The notes: a model not told the origin generated them from the sequence alone. DNA of 64,000 bases from an uncultured Woeseiaceae bacterium (GCA_945787845.1 CALZJH010000008.1:135496-199495); one strand, 5' to 3'. Positions 9,546 to 23,871 are shown, counted from the first letter of the stretch. Numbers and translations are program-made.

Positions 9546-10624
9546 CGCTCCGCCCCGGCCTTTATGGCGCGCGCGCGCGCGTCGGGATCTGCGGTCGCGT
9601 TCGACCAGCCCGACGTGTGGCGTTCGATGAGCGTGCCGAGAAGCGCAATGTGGTCCTCGCGTGCGTTGAGTGCCGGAATGTAGTGCAGTGACTCGCCGCC
9701 GGCCTCTTCGAAGAATTCGGCATTTTGCATCGCGATCTCTTCGAGGGTTTCGAGGCAATCCGTGGAAAATCCCGGACAGGCGACATCCAGACTCCGGATG
9801 CCCTGCTTGCCGAGTGCCGCGACCGTCTCGTCGGTATACGGACGCAGCCATTCCTCGCGCCCGACACGCGACTGGAACGACAGCGTCCAGTCGTTAGCGT
9901 CCAGGCCCAGGGCTTCGGCAACGAGACGTCCGGTTTTCTGGCACTGGCAGTGATACGGGTCGCCGCCGGTCAGTGTGTATTGCGGTACGCCGTGAAACGA
10001 AAACAGCAGGTGCTCGCTTTTGCCGTTTTGTTCCCAGTGTTCCCTGATGCTGGCGGCGAGCGCGGCGACGTAGCCCGGCTCGTCGTGGTACTGGTTGATA
10101 AAACGCATCTCGGGAATCCAGCGCATGGACTGCAGCTTCGTGCTGACGCTGTCGAAGACCGAGGCCGTCGTCGTGCCCGAATACTGCGGATACAGCGGCA
10201 GTACGAGCAGGCGTCGTGCGCCGTTGGCCTGCAACCTGTCGATGGCCGCGGAAACGGACGGCTCGCCATAGGTCATCGCCAGCTCGACGTGGTAGGTGTC
10301 GGGCGCGTCCTGTTCCAGGCGGGAGCGGACACCGTCTGCAAGCGCCTGCGAGTACAACATCAGGGGCGAGCCTTCGTCGGTCCATATTTCGCGGTAGGCT
10401 TTCGCCGAGCGCGACGGTCGAATGCGCAGAATGATGCCATTAAGAATCAGCCACCAGAGCAGGCGCGGATACTCGACGACGCGCGGATCCGACAGGAACG
10501 GCTTTAGAAAACGCCGTACGGCCGATGTCGTCGGGGCCTCCGGGGTTCCGAGGTTGACGAGCAGCACTCCGGTGAAGTCGGGTGATCCGTGTTCGTAGTC
10601 AGGCGTTGACTGGTATTTGGGCAT
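9542..10624 (-). CDS. hemH: Ferrochelatase
   Basis: Inserts Fe2+ into protoporphyrin IX, the last step of haem synthesis. The protein has 360 aa, the normal bacterial size. The conserved LLVNLGTPEAP start appears at residue 21, the SPLMLYSQ segment near 86, the catalytic histidine H211 in LLFSFHGVP, and the VACPGFSTDCLETLEE signature near residue 285 with the second metal-site glutamate. A 14-bp inverted repeat lies 11 bases upstream of the ATG. The downstream VOC gene overlaps its stop codon, so the two are expressed together. Confidence 0.97.
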   Translation of the reverse strand: MPKYQSTPDYEHGSPDFTGVLLVNLGTPEAPTTSAVRRFLKPFLSDPRVVEYPRLLWWLILNGIILRIRPSRSAKAYREIWTDEGSPLMLYSQALADGVRSRLEQDAPDTYHVELAMTYGEPSVSAAIDRLQANGARRLLVLPLYPQYSGTTTASVFDSVSTKLQSMRWIPEMRFINQYHDEPGYVAALAASIREHWEQNGKSEHLLFSFHGVPQYTLTGGDPYHCQCQKTGRLVAEALGLDANDWTLSFQSRVGREEWLRPYTDETVAALGKQGIRSLDVACPGFSTDCLETLEEIAMQNAEFFEEAGGESLHYIPALNAREDHIALLGTLIERHTSGWSNATADPDARARAIKAGAER

Positions 10625-10635
10625 TTTTCCGGCGG

Positions 10636-10649
10636 CACGTTAAAACGTG
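10636..10649. promoter_or_regulatory. Inverted repeat in the hemH leader
   Basis: CACGTT-AA-AACGTG, a 6-bp perfect inverted repeat with a 2-base centre, lies in the 110-base divergent region 11 bases upstream of the hemH start codon. It is either a small operator or a leader hairpin close to the ribosome binding site. No regulator can be named from the sequence. Confidence 0.4.
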
Positions 10650-10693
10650 TCCAACACTACTGGAAAGGCTCGCCGCGATCCAGCGCAAGCCGC

Positions 10694-10699
10694 TATAAT
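10694..10699 (+). promoter_or_regulatory. Candidate -10 box for the gene at 10735
   Basis: A consensus TATAAT hexamer lies 35 bases upstream of the ATG at 10735, in the divergent hemH intergenic region. No good -35 hexamer is seen 16-18 bases further upstream, so the promoter assignment is tentative. Confidence 0.4.
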
Positions 10700-10734
10700 T
10701 GCTTGTCTTTATTGTAATTATTGCCCGAGACGCC

Positions 10735-11172
10735 ATGAACATGCCTTCCGAAACGTCGCAGGACCCCGGCAAACGCTGGACCCTCATTCGCGATATTGCC
10801 GTTTTCCAGGGCAAGCTCCTCGTCGATGGCCTGCGCGACCTTATCCTGGTTCCCGCATCACTCGTGGCAGGCATCATGAGCCTCGCGTCGGGTTCCCACA
10901 GCGAGCCGGGCACGCAGTTCTATCGCCTGCTCGGCGTTGGCAAGAACAGTGAGCACTGGATCAACCTGTTCGGCGCGCTGCGCAATGCGCCGCCGGATCT
11001 CGAACAGTTCGAGCCGTTTCCCGAGGCCGACATCGACGACATTGTCGGCCGGGTCGAAGCGTTTGTCGTGAAAGAACACAAGCGGGGCGGCATGACCGCG
11101 CAGGCGCGCGAGCGCCTGGAAAAAGCGCTCGAGGCCTTGCGTGAACGGCAGCGCCGTAAGAGCGACAGCTAA
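10735..11172 (+). CDS. Hypothetical protein
   Basis: A 145-aa protein that I cannot assign to a named family. It has a mildly hydrophobic stretch around residues 20-45 (FQGKLLVDGLRDLILVPASLVAGIMS without strong charge), a central acidic part, and a basic helical C terminus rich in Arg and Lys. The look is of a small peripheral membrane-associated protein. ATG 10735 is chosen over an earlier in-frame ATG since it follows the candidate -10 box at a normal distance. It is alone, divergent from hemH and convergent with the thiolase gene, with a 4-base overlap at the ends. Confidence 0.7.
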   Translation: MNMPSETSQDPGKRWTLIRDIAVFQGKLLVDGLRDLILVPASLVAGIMSLASGSHSEPGTQFYRLLGVGKNSEHWINLFGALRNAPPDLEQFEPFPEADIDDIVGRVEAFVVKEHKRGGMTAQARERLEKALEALRERQRRKSDS

Positions 11173-12455
11173 GCAGCTTCGATAATGGCCGAGACGCCCA
11201 TGCCGCCAGCCGTGCACACGGAGATCAGTCCGCGCCCCGAGCCTTTTTCGCCCAGCATCTTTGACAGCGTACCGATGATGCGCGCGCCGGTTGCAGCAAA
11301 CGGGTGACCCATGGCGATGCTGCCACCCTTGACGTTGAGCCGGGACAGGTCGATCGGCCCCATTGGCTCGTTGCGACCGAGGCGCTCGCGGCAGAACTTC
11401 TCCGACTGCCAGGCTTTTAGCGTGGCAATGGTTTGTGCCGCGAAGGCTTCGTGGATTTCGTAGAAGTCGAAGTCCTGCAGGGTCAGGTTGGCCTGTTTGA
11501 GCATGTCCGAGACGGCATAGGCGGGCGCCATCAGCAGGCCTTCGCTGTCGATGAAGTCCACCGCGGCGGCCTTGACGAAGGTCAGGTAGCCGAGAATCGG
11601 CAGGTTTTTCTTGCGCGCCCAGTCTTCCGTGGAGAGCAGCACGGCAGCCGCCCCGTCGGTCAGCGGCGTGCTGTTACCGGCCGTCATCGTGCCTTCACCG
11701 CTGCGATCGAAAGCCGGTTTTAACTTCGATAGTTTCTCGAATGTCGTATCGCGACGAATGTTGTTGTCTTCTTCGACATCCTCAAACGGCACGACCAGGT
11801 CGTCATAGAAGCCTTCGTCGTAGGCGGCTGCAGCTTTGGTGTGGCTGGCGAGCGCAAGCTGGTCCTGGTGCTCGCGCTGCACATCCCATTCTTTCGCCGT
11901 GATTTCGGTGCTTTCGCCCATCGACAGGCCCGTGCGCGGCTCCTTGACCCCGGGGAACTCCGGTTTCAAAAAGCCCGGACGAAAACGCAGCAGCGGTTTG
12001 ATGCGGTCGCCAAGCGAATGCGCGGCATGCATGTCGAGCAGCATGCGGCGGTACGGATCTGAAAAGACAATCGGCGCATCGCTGACCGTGTCGGTGCCAC
12101 CCGCGATACCCGCTTCGATCTGGCCGAGCGCGATCTTGTTGGCGATCATGATGGCGGCCTCGATGCTCGTGCCGCAGGCCCGCTGCAGGTCGACGGCCGG
12201 GGTGCGAATGTTGAGGCCGGATTCGATGACGCATTCGCGCGCGAGGTTCCAGTCCCGCGAATGCTTGATGACGGCACCGAGAGCCACTTCGCCCAGCGTC
12301 TGTCCCTTGAGGTCCAGCTTGTTGATCAGCCCGTCGAGAGCGGCCGTCATCAGGTCCTGGTTAGAGTGATGCCGATACACCGAGTGTGAGCGGCAAAAAG
12401 GAATTCGTGATCCACCAACAACTGCAACGCGAATCGCCAGTCCGTCATGCAACAT
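11169..12455 (-). CDS. Acetyl-CoA C-acyltransferase (thiolase, FadI-like)
   Basis: A 428-aa thiolase, catalysing thiolytic cleavage of 3-ketoacyl-CoA or its reverse. Active-site elements are all present: nucleophile Cys94 in QRACGTS, the HEAFAAQ motif near residue 350, GHPFAATGAR near 383, and the C-terminal CTAGGMG with the second catalytic cysteine. The length and the HSRDWNLARECV segment resemble FadI-type long-chain enzymes rather than the 390-aa biosynthetic type. No fadJ partner is adjacent. It probably takes part in beta-oxidation. Confidence 0.9.
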   Translation of the reverse strand: MLHDGLAIRVAVVGGSRIPFCRSHSVYRHHSNQDLMTAALDGLINKLDLKGQTLGEVALGAVIKHSRDWNLARECVIESGLNIRTPAVDLQRACGTSIEAAIMIANKIALGQIEAGIAGGTDTVSDAPIVFSDPYRRMLLDMHAAHSLGDRIKPLLRFRPGFLKPEFPGVKEPRTGLSMGESTEITAKEWDVQREHQDQLALASHTKAAAAYDEGFYDDLVVPFEDVEEDNNIRRDTTFEKLSKLKPAFDRSGEGTMTAGNSTPLTDGAAAVLLSTEDWARKKNLPILGYLTFVKAAAVDFIDSEGLLMAPAYAVSDMLKQANLTLQDFDFYEIHEAFAAQTIATLKAWQSEKFCRERLGRNEPMGPIDLSRLNVKGGSIAMGHPFAATGARIIGTLSKMLGEKGSGRGLISVCTAGGMGVSAIIEAA

Positions 12456-12542
12456 ACGTCCATCTCCAGTCCATGTGCTTAGCCAAAGCGCGACGCAACT
12501 TTACACCATTCAAGGTCGCGACCGTAGGTGTAAGATACGCCG

Positions 12543-13898
12543 ATGCCAGCGCCCACCGAACACTGGCGGAGCCAGTCCAGGTCGATCCTGCGCCTCGGCG
12601 GACCGCTGATCGTCAACTATCTTGCTGTCGCAGGCATGGGTCTTGCCGACACCCTGATGGCGGGTCGCCTCGGCGCCTCGTCGCTGGCCGCGGTGGCGGT
12701 TGGCAACAGCGTCTGGATGCTCAATTTCACGGCCTGCCTCGGTGTGCTCATGGCCATCTCGCCGATCATCTCGCGCCTCTACGGCGCGGGCGAGCACCAC
12801 AAGATCGGCCGCTACACGCGCCACGGAATGTACCTCGGCATTGCGCTGGGTATCGCCGTGCTGCTCGTCGGGCGCTCAGCCATGCACGTGGTGCTCGAGG
12901 CGATGAGCATCGATCCGGGATTCCGCAACCTGACCGTCGACTACACGCGCGCGGTGCTGTTCGGCGCGCCGGGCATCTTTATCTTCCTGGCGCTGCGTTT
13001 TACGACCGAAGGCGTGGGCTATACGCGCCCGATCATGTTCACATCGGTGTTCTCGCTGATCTGTAATGTCGTGCTCAACTACATCCTGATGTTCGGCCAC
13101 TTCGGGGCGCCGGCAATGGGTACCGAGGGCTGCGGTTACGCGAGCGCCATCACGATGTGGATTGTTGCGATCGCGCTCGGGACCTACATCACGCTGAGCC
13201 CGCGCCTCAGAAAGCTCGAGATCTTCACACGTCTGGGCCAGTTCCGGCCGAAGCTGTTCAGGGAAATCATCTTCCTCGGCGTGCCGATTTCGATAACGAT
13301 TACCGCGGAGGCCGGGTTGTTTTCGGCGGTGTCGATCCTCGTCGGCACGCGCGGCGCCGAGATCACTGCCGCGCACCAGATCGCGCTGAGCTACGCGTCG
13401 TCAATGTTCATGGTGCCGCTCGCGCTGAGTTCAGCGACCACGGTGCAGGTGGGCCACATGCTGGGTGCGGGTCATCCTGTGCAGGCGCGCATCGCCGGGT
13501 ACGCCGGCATCGGCATGTGTGCGGCGTTCATGGCCGTGTCGGCCATCGTTCTGCTGGTTTTTCGTGACGTCATCGTCACCCTGTACACCGATGATCCCGT
13601 TGTTACGGGCATCGCGATGAGCCTGATGCTCGTGGCGGCGATCTTCCAGGTGGCCGACGGCATACAAATCGGCGCCGCGGCGAGCCTGCGCGCCTACAAG
13701 GACACGGCGTTCCCCATGGTGATCAACATCTTTGCGTACTGGGTCGTCGCGTTTCCGCTCGGCTTCATGGCGGCGATCACCTACCGCCTTCCGGCCAACC
13801 AGATCTGGGCAGCGTTTATCGTGGGCCTTAGCCTCGCGGCGATCCTGCTGACCTGGCGCTTCAATCGCCTGTCGCGCGCCAGCGTGCTCGCGGCCTAG
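12543..13898 (+). CDS. MATE family efflux transporter (NorM-type)
   Basis: A 451-aa integral membrane protein with about 12 predicted helices and the two-bundle MATE architecture. The N-terminal helix 1 region (LIVNYLAVAGMGLADTLMAG) has the residues typical of cation-coupled multidrug exporters, and the internal repeat starts near residue 235 (EIIFLGVPISITITAEAGLF). The likely role is Na+- or H+-driven export of cationic drugs or metabolites. It is divergent from the thiolase gene and its stop overlaps the convergent DUF924 gene by four bases. It is one of three MATE genes in this window. Confidence 0.92.
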   Translation: MPAPTEHWRSQSRSILRLGGPLIVNYLAVAGMGLADTLMAGRLGASSLAAVAVGNSVWMLNFTACLGVLMAISPIISRLYGAGEHHKIGRYTRHGMYLGIALGIAVLLVGRSAMHVVLEAMSIDPGFRNLTVDYTRAVLFGAPGIFIFLALRFTTEGVGYTRPIMFTSVFSLICNVVLNYILMFGHFGAPAMGTEGCGYASAITMWIVAIALGTYITLSPRLRKLEIFTRLGQFRPKLFREIIFLGVPISITITAEAGLFSAVSILVGTRGAEITAAHQIALSYASSMFMVPLALSSATTVQVGHMLGAGHPVQARIAGYAGIGMCAAFMAVSAIVLLVFRDVIVTLYTDDPVVTGIAMSLMLVAAIFQVADGIQIGAAASLRAYKDTAFPMVINIFAYWVVAFPLGFMAAITYRLPANQIWAAFIVGLSLAAILLTWRFNRLSRASVLAA

Positions 13899-14560
13899 CT
13901 GCCCTGACCGAAATCGGGGCTGTCACTGGCCAGGTACTCGTCCTCTTCGGGCGTATTCTCGCGGCCGAGCAGCTTGTTGCGATGCGGGAAGCGGCCGAAC
14001 TGGTCGATGATGTCCTTGTGCAGTTCAGCGAACTGCGCGACCGTGAGGAACGTTTCCTGGTAGGTCTTCGATACGGACTCGGCGAGCCGGTTATAGAGCT
14101 CGACCGCTTTCGCCTGTACCTTTTTCGACTCGGCATGCTGCAGGGGCATATAGAAGAAGACGCGCTGGATCGGCGTCAGGCCCTTGTCGAGTTTTTCCAT
14201 GGCGCCCTCGACGCAGAGCTTCAGCGCTAGCCTGTCCTTCGAAAAGGCCTCGGCGGTATTGCGATAGATGTTGCGACGGAACTGGTCGATGAGAATGATC
14301 AACGCAAGACGCCCGTGCGGCTCGGCCGCCCAGTGGTTCAGCTCGCCCTCGCAGGCCCGGTTCACGTCGTCGGCAAATTCCTTCTTGATCTCGTGATCGA
14401 AAACGGGGTCTTCACCAAACCAGATGTCCATACGCCGGTCGATCTGGGGGGCGTCCAGCTCCTGTTCCTTGAACCAGAACGCCAGGATCGCCTCGATACG
14501 AGCCTGGTCGTCGTCGGTCATCGTGGCACCCATGCTCTCGCTTAGCAGTTTTACGGACAT
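13895..14560 (-). CDS. DUF924 family protein
   Basis: About 221 aa, matching the DUF924 family: an all-helical, TPR-like protein of unknown function. Diagnostic parts are ILAFWF near the N terminus, IILIDQFRRNIYR near residue 90, FFYMPLQHAES near residue 135 and FGRFPHRN near residue 190. The start is uncertain: ATG 14560 or ATG 14521 (MTDDDQARIEAIL) are both possible, and the second gives the more usual N terminus. Nothing in the neighbourhood suggests a substrate. Confidence 0.88.
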   Translation of the reverse strand: MSVKLLSESMGATMTDDDQARIEAILAFWFKEQELDAPQIDRRMDIWFGEDPVFDHEIKKEFADDVNRACEGELNHWAAEPHGRLALIILIDQFRRNIYRNTAEAFSKDRLALKLCVEGAMEKLDKGLTPIQRVFFYMPLQHAESKKVQAKAVELYNRLAESVSKTYQETFLTVAQFAELHKDIIDQFGRFPHRNKLLGRENTPEEDEYLASDSPDFGQGS

Positions 14561-14663
14561 CGTTGTGTTCCCAGCTGACGCGTCATAAGCCAAAGTGCGA
14601 CCCGGGTCACAATTTGGGCGTATTCGACCATTTGAGGCCGGACTTTGACTTAGACTTTAGCAG

Positions 14664-15125
14664 ATGATGAATGGGCTCACTCGAACGCTGTGCACAGTTG
14701 TTGTCGCGGTGGCCGCACTCGTGGCCTGCGGCAAACCGGCCTCGGAGCCGGAAGCCGAACTGCGTGCCTGGGTCGCGACGGGCATCGAGTCCGCCGAGAA
14801 CAAGCAGCGGCGCGACCTGATGAGCATGGTCTCGCCCGCCTACGCCGACGCCCGCGGCAAGGAAAAGAGTGACATCGAGAACATATTGCGCGTCTATTTC
14901 CTGCGGCAGCACAGTATTGCGTTGCTACCGAAGATAAATGAGATCACGATATACGATGACACGGCAGCCAGCGTTGATCTGACCGTGGGGCTTGCCGGTA
15001 CCAACGACGGCGTGCTGGGATTCAGTGCCGATGCCTATCGGTTCGAGCTTGAGCTGGAGAAGGATGGAGACGAGTGGGAGCTCATTTCCGCACGCTGGGG
15101 AGAGTTAGGTGGAGAGATTAAGTAG
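14664..15125 (+). CDS. Small lipoprotein of unknown function
   Basis: A 153-aa exported protein with a lipoprotein signal: hydrophobic h-region followed by lipobox LVAC, lipidated Cys22. The mature part is a small alpha/beta domain with a pattern seen in NTF2-like or nuclear-transport-factor-shaped lipoproteins (AYADARGKEKSDIENILRVY, then three beta strands ending in WELISARW). I do not recognise a named family. Its end overlaps the LEA-type lipoprotein gene by 17 bases, so the two are co-translated and probably act at the same membrane. Confidence 0.78.
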   Translation: MMNGLTRTLCTVVVAVAALVACGKPASEPEAELRAWVATGIESAENKQRRDLMSMVSPAYADARGKEKSDIENILRVYFLRQHSIALLPKINEITIYDDTAASVDLTVGLAGTNDGVLGFSADAYRFELELEKDGDEWELISARWGELGGEIK

Positions 15126-15585
15126 ACGACTGACCGTAGTGGGGCTGATGGCGACGATATGCGGGCTCAGCGCCTGTGCCTCGCTTCCCGAAAACCTCAT
15201 CAGTGCGCCCGACGTCAAGCTGCGGGGGGTCCAGGTCATGGGGCTGGGCTTCAAGAACCAGACCTTCCTGTTGTCTTTTGATATTCACAACCCCAATCCG
15301 TTTGCGCTGCCGGTCAATCATGTCCGGTACGACGTGCGGCTCGACGGCATGCGTTTCGCGAGTGGCGAGACGCCCAGCGAGATCTCTGTACCTGCAAGCG
15401 GCGACACTGAGTTTGCGATCAGCGTGGAGCTGGACCTGCTGAGTACGGCACCGCAGCTGCTGTCCATCGTGCGCGAAGGTGCGCGCAGCGAGATTCCCTA
15501 CGAACTGTCCGGCGAGCTCGGTGTCGATATTCCGTTTACACCCGCGGTGTCCTACCGCAGCGACGGCGCCATTCAGCTGAATTGA
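15109..15585 (+). CDS. LEA type 2 (LEA14-like) lipoprotein
   Basis: A 158-aa lipoprotein with lipobox LSAC (Cys23) followed by a single LEA14/WHy-type beta-sandwich. The hallmark is the FDIHNPNPFALPV segment near residue 63 and the following VRYDVRLDGMRFASG. Bacterial members are periplasmic proteins linked to desiccation or envelope stress, but no biochemical role is proved. It starts at GTG 15109 inside the end of the preceding lipoprotein gene. Confidence 0.87.
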   Translation: MERLSRRLTVVGLMATICGLSACASLPENLISAPDVKLRGVQVMGLGFKNQTFLLSFDIHNPNPFALPVNHVRYDVRLDGMRFASGETPSEISVPASGDTEFAISVELDLLSTAPQLLSIVREGARSEIPYELSGELGVDIPFTPAVSYRSDGAIQLN

Positions 15586-15667
15586 CCGCGCGGTTGAGCC
15601 CGCGCGCGCGGCGTGTTTGGTTACGAAAGCAACGGATGCGGGGGCGTAACCCGTAACTTATACTGTT

Positions 15668-15699
15668 GAGTTCGCGGCGCTCAGCGCCAACTCTATAAG
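15668..15699 (+). promoter_or_regulatory. Bipartite inverted repeat and -10-like box upstream of gltB
   Basis: GAGTT (15668-15672) pairs with AACTC (15689-15693) and GGCGCT (15676-15681) with AGCGCC (15683-15688), giving an interrupted dyad of 11 pairs. A TATAAG -10-like box follows immediately at 15694-15699, 42 bases before the gltB ATG. It could be an operator for a nitrogen- or amino-acid-responsive regulator, or the terminator stem of the preceding gene, but no T tract follows. Confidence 0.4.
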
Positions 15700-15740
15700 A
15701 ACATAATGGGGACCGCTCTCGGGCGATCTCTGCGGTGCGC

Positions 15741-21601
<5,861 letters not shown>

Positions 21602-21625
21602 CACCCGGCGTCCTAAGGTGTCGCA

Positions 21626-22075
21626 GTGGAACAGGAATCCCCATTAGTCGGAGGCTGTGCGTGCGGCGCCGTCCGGTACAAAGTGACCGGCAAGCCGATC
21701 AGCGTCCATGCCTGTCATTGCACCGACTGCCAGACACTTTCCGGCTCTGCGTTCGGGCTGTCGATGGTGCTGAAGCGGTCCTACATGGAGGTCACTCAGG
21801 GCGAGGTGCAGCTCAACGACTTCACGGCGAGCAAGAACCGCATGCATCGTCATCATTGCGCGAAGTGTGGTGTAGCACTCTGGTTCAGCTCGCCGGGCTA
21901 CGAGGGCATCATCGCGATCAAGCCAGGAACGCTTGACGATACGTCCGGTCTTCGTCCGATAGCGCACATGTGGTATCGCAGCGCGCAGCCCTGGCTGGAT
22001 GTCGGCGATGATGTGCCCGTCTTCCAGGAACAGCCTTCTTTTGACGAGCTCATTGAACTGGGCCGCAAGGCATAG
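21626..22075 (+). CDS. GFA (CENP-V/glutathione-dependent formaldehyde-activating) family protein
   Basis: A 149-aa zinc protein of the GFA family. Zinc ligands are visible: GGCACGAVRY near residue 9, CHCTDCQTLSG near residue 30, and HHCAKCGVALW near residue 75. The founding member binds glutathione and formaldehyde, but most small members have no proved activity. It starts at GTG 21626, 24 bases after gltD, and the next gene follows after three bases, so it may be in the gltBD transcript. A second GFA protein (33037-33450) is the last cassette of the integron array. Confidence 0.88.
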   Translation: MEQESPLVGGCACGAVRYKVTGKPISVHACHCTDCQTLSGSAFGLSMVLKRSYMEVTQGEVQLNDFTASKNRMHRHHCAKCGVALWFSSPGYEGIIAIKPGTLDDTSGLRPIAHMWYRSAQPWLDVGDDVPVFQEQPSFDELIELGRKA

Positions 22076-22078
22076 ATC

Positions 22079-22585
22079 GTGTCTTCGGTAAATAGCTGTG
22101 AACTGCCGGAACGTGCGTTGTTGCAGCGGTATCGCGATAGCGGAGCGTACACAGACTGCTACGTCGTCGATATCGACTATGAGGTTTCGCAGGCCGACTA
22201 CATACGTGCGTTCTACACGACCCTTCCTTTCAAGACAGAGCGCCTGATTCTCAAGTGGGTGATCTCGAAGCCGTCGACCGATGAAGATGCGGAGCTGCTT
22301 GCCGAAGGGAAGGCGGACAAGTTCGCAGCCTGGTATGTGGAGGCGAGAGAAGCCAACCAGCTATTGCTGTCGGACTTCCGTGACCGCACGCGGTCGTGGC
22401 TGATGGCGGAGCCGGCCGATGACGGAACGCGGCTCTACTTTGGGTCGGCGGTGGTGCCGGAAGTGAACTCCGAAACGCAAGAAGCGCACATGGGTAAGAG
22501 CTTCAGCCTGTTATTGGGGTTTCACAGGTTGTACTCACGAATACTGCTGTCGGCGGCGAAACGCCGGCTGCTGCGCCACGCCTAG
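22079..22585 (+). CDS. Hypothetical protein, DUF2867-like
   Basis: A 168-aa soluble protein starting with GTG three bases after the GFA gene. The middle has the pattern LLSDFRDRTRSWLMAEP followed by two beta strands and the C-terminal LLGFHRLYSRILL-x-AA helix, which resembles the end of DUF2867-type lipid-binding-like proteins. The assignment is by eye and weak. It is the last gene before the cassette array, and the next reading frame is open across its 3' end. Confidence 0.6.
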   Translation: MSSVNSCELPERALLQRYRDSGAYTDCYVVDIDYEVSQADYIRAFYTTLPFKTERLILKWVISKPSTDEDAELLAEGKADKFAAWYVEAREANQLLLSDFRDRTRSWLMAEPADDGTRLYFGSAVVPEVNSETQEAHMGKSFSLLLGFHRLYSRILLSAAKRRLLRHA

Positions 22586-22632
22586 AAAGGCTAGAGAAGG
22601 ATGGTTCATTCGCCGAAGCCACTATCACAGAG

Positions 22633-22869
22633 TTGTCGAGTGGTTCTAGTGACGCGAAGAATGCGCTTGAGCGATTCCTTGTCGAGCATCTCGGTCCCAT
22701 GGAGTCGCTGACAATTCGCACAATTGATGTTGCGCCGTTCTCTGTAGAAAGAGACGGAATCGCCTTCGGCCTAATCTACAGGCGTACGGAGGGCTCCGAG
22801 TACGTAGAGGTACTGCCAGGCAACTATATGGCCTTTTACCCTCCGTGGAACGGCGACTACGACACGTAG
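22633..22869 (+). CDS. Small hypothetical protein at the left edge of the cassette array
   Basis: 78 aa from a TTG start at 22633, ending 11 bases before the first attC site, as expected for a cassette gene. The frame is in fact open from 22498, across the end of the preceding gene, and that upstream reading also looks protein-like, but it contains no ATG, GTG or TTG before 22633. So the gene may be a cassette with a TTG start, or the 3' remnant of a longer gene. No family recognised. Confidence 0.45.
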   Translation: MSSGSSDAKNALERFLVEHLGPMESLTIRTIDVAPFSVERDGIAFGLIYRRTEGSEYVEVLPGNYMAFYPPWNGDYDT

Positions 22870-22880
22870 CGGCTAGCGCA

Positions 22881-22982
22881 GACTAACAAGGCGCTGCACT
22901 GTGCCTCCTGGCTATCTGTCACCTTTCTTGCATTCGCAAGAAAGCCGCCAGATACTGGTCGCAAGTTAGCTTAACGTTAGTT
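22881..22982 (+). repeat. attC site 1
   Basis: Inverse core GACTAAC at 22881 and core GTTAGTT at 22976-22982, 102 bases apart inclusive. The inner boxes GGCGCTGCAC and GTTAGC and the TTTCTTGC-ATTC-GCAAGAAA stem are intact. Family type A. It closes the cassette holding the ORF at 22633. Confidence 0.92.
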
Positions 22983-22998
22983 GACTCAGACGCCCGAT

Positions 22999-23460
22999 AT
23001 GAAAATTCAAGTCCAACTCTCTGTTCTTGCCCTTATCTTTCTAGGTTCAACAGCTGCCGCCGGGGCTTGGGGGGTTGGTTCGTTCGAGAACGACGACGCG
23101 CTCGAATTCGTTTCTGAAGTCCTGAGCGAGAGGATGCCAGAGCCAATATCCGGACCATTCAAACACGCTCACCATAGCAACGGATACATTGACGCTACGC
23201 TAGGCGCTAGAATCCTCGTCGCTGCTGAAGCATATGCTGCAATGAACGGTAAGCCGGGTGACGATTTGCCTGAGGAGTTTGCGACGCGGTTTGCCCCGCT
23301 ACCTTGCAAGCCCGATAGAAAGATAATTGGTAGTGTAGAAAACTCGGTTCGTATGGTGATGGATGTTAATTCATCTGAGCTAGCTCAACTGTGGCGGGAG
23401 TCGCCCGACTACGAAAAGTGGATCGAGGGTGTGCAGGACCTATTGATACGTCTGCGATAA
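22999..23460 (+). CDS. DUF4259 family protein, exported
   Basis: A 153-aa protein with a signal peptide (MKIQVQLSVLALIFLGSTAAA) followed directly by GAWGVGSFENDDALEF, the hallmark N-terminal segment of DUF4259, then a helical domain with SEVLSERMPE and ATLGARILVAAEAYA. Function of the family is unknown. ATG 22999 is preferred over an upstream in-frame TTG in the attC core because it starts the signal peptide. The gene ends four bases before attC 2. Most DUF4259 proteins are cytosolic; an exported version is a variation worth noting. Confidence 0.82.
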   Translation: MKIQVQLSVLALIFLGSTAAAGAWGVGSFENDDALEFVSEVLSERMPEPISGPFKHAHHSNGYIDATLGARILVAAEAYAAMNGKPGDDLPEEFATRFAPLPCKPDRKIIGSVENSVRMVMDVNSSELAQLWRESPDYEKWIEGVQDLLIRLR

Positions 23461-23464
23461 AGTC

Positions 23465-23564
23465 AACTAACAAGGCGCTGCACTCGCCTCCTGGCTATCT
23501 GTCACCTTTCTTGCATTCGCAAGAAAGCCGCCAGATACTGGTCGCATTTAGCTTAACGTTAGGT
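23465..23564 (+). repeat. attC site 2
   Basis: Inverse core AACTAAC (23465) and core GTTAGGT (23558-23564), type A, 100 bases. L' box reads TTTAGC instead of GTTAGC. Confidence 0.92.
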
Positions 23565-23582
23565 CGCAATAGAGACCTTCCC

Positions 23583-23858
23583 ATGATTTCACTTCTTCTA
23601 TTCCTTGGCCTTGGCGTGGCGGTTTCAAATCACGGACGTCCGCTGGAACTCGCTGGCGTCTTGGTTGTCGTATCGTCCCTACTGGATCTTATTTTTGGTG
23701 GCAGTCTCGGCGAGATCTTCTTTGGCGCGTTGATCTTCTACCCTTTTGCCGCCTTCGTATACATGCTAGTTGACCGGTACTCGGATAGTGTTCTAGCTAC
23801 CTTCGGCATTCTGATCGCCGCAATCGCTGTGATGTTTGGTGCCGCATACTTTGTGTAG
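23583..23858 (+). CDS. Small membrane protein (cassette gene)
   Basis: A 91-aa very hydrophobic protein with about three membrane helices: residues 1-20, 24-55 and 70-90. It starts at ATG 23583, 18 bases downstream of the attC 2 core; the open frame reaches back through attC 2 but that part is the repeat and not a gene. It ends 13 bases before attC 3. No family recognised; there is no charged pore motif or enzyme signature. Confidence 0.7.
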   Translation: MISLLLFLGLGVAVSNHGRPLELAGVLVVVSSLLDLIFGGSLGEIFFGALIFYPFAAFVYMLVDRYSDSVLATFGILIAAIAVMFGAAYFV

Positions 23859-23871
23859 CGAGGCCGATGCA

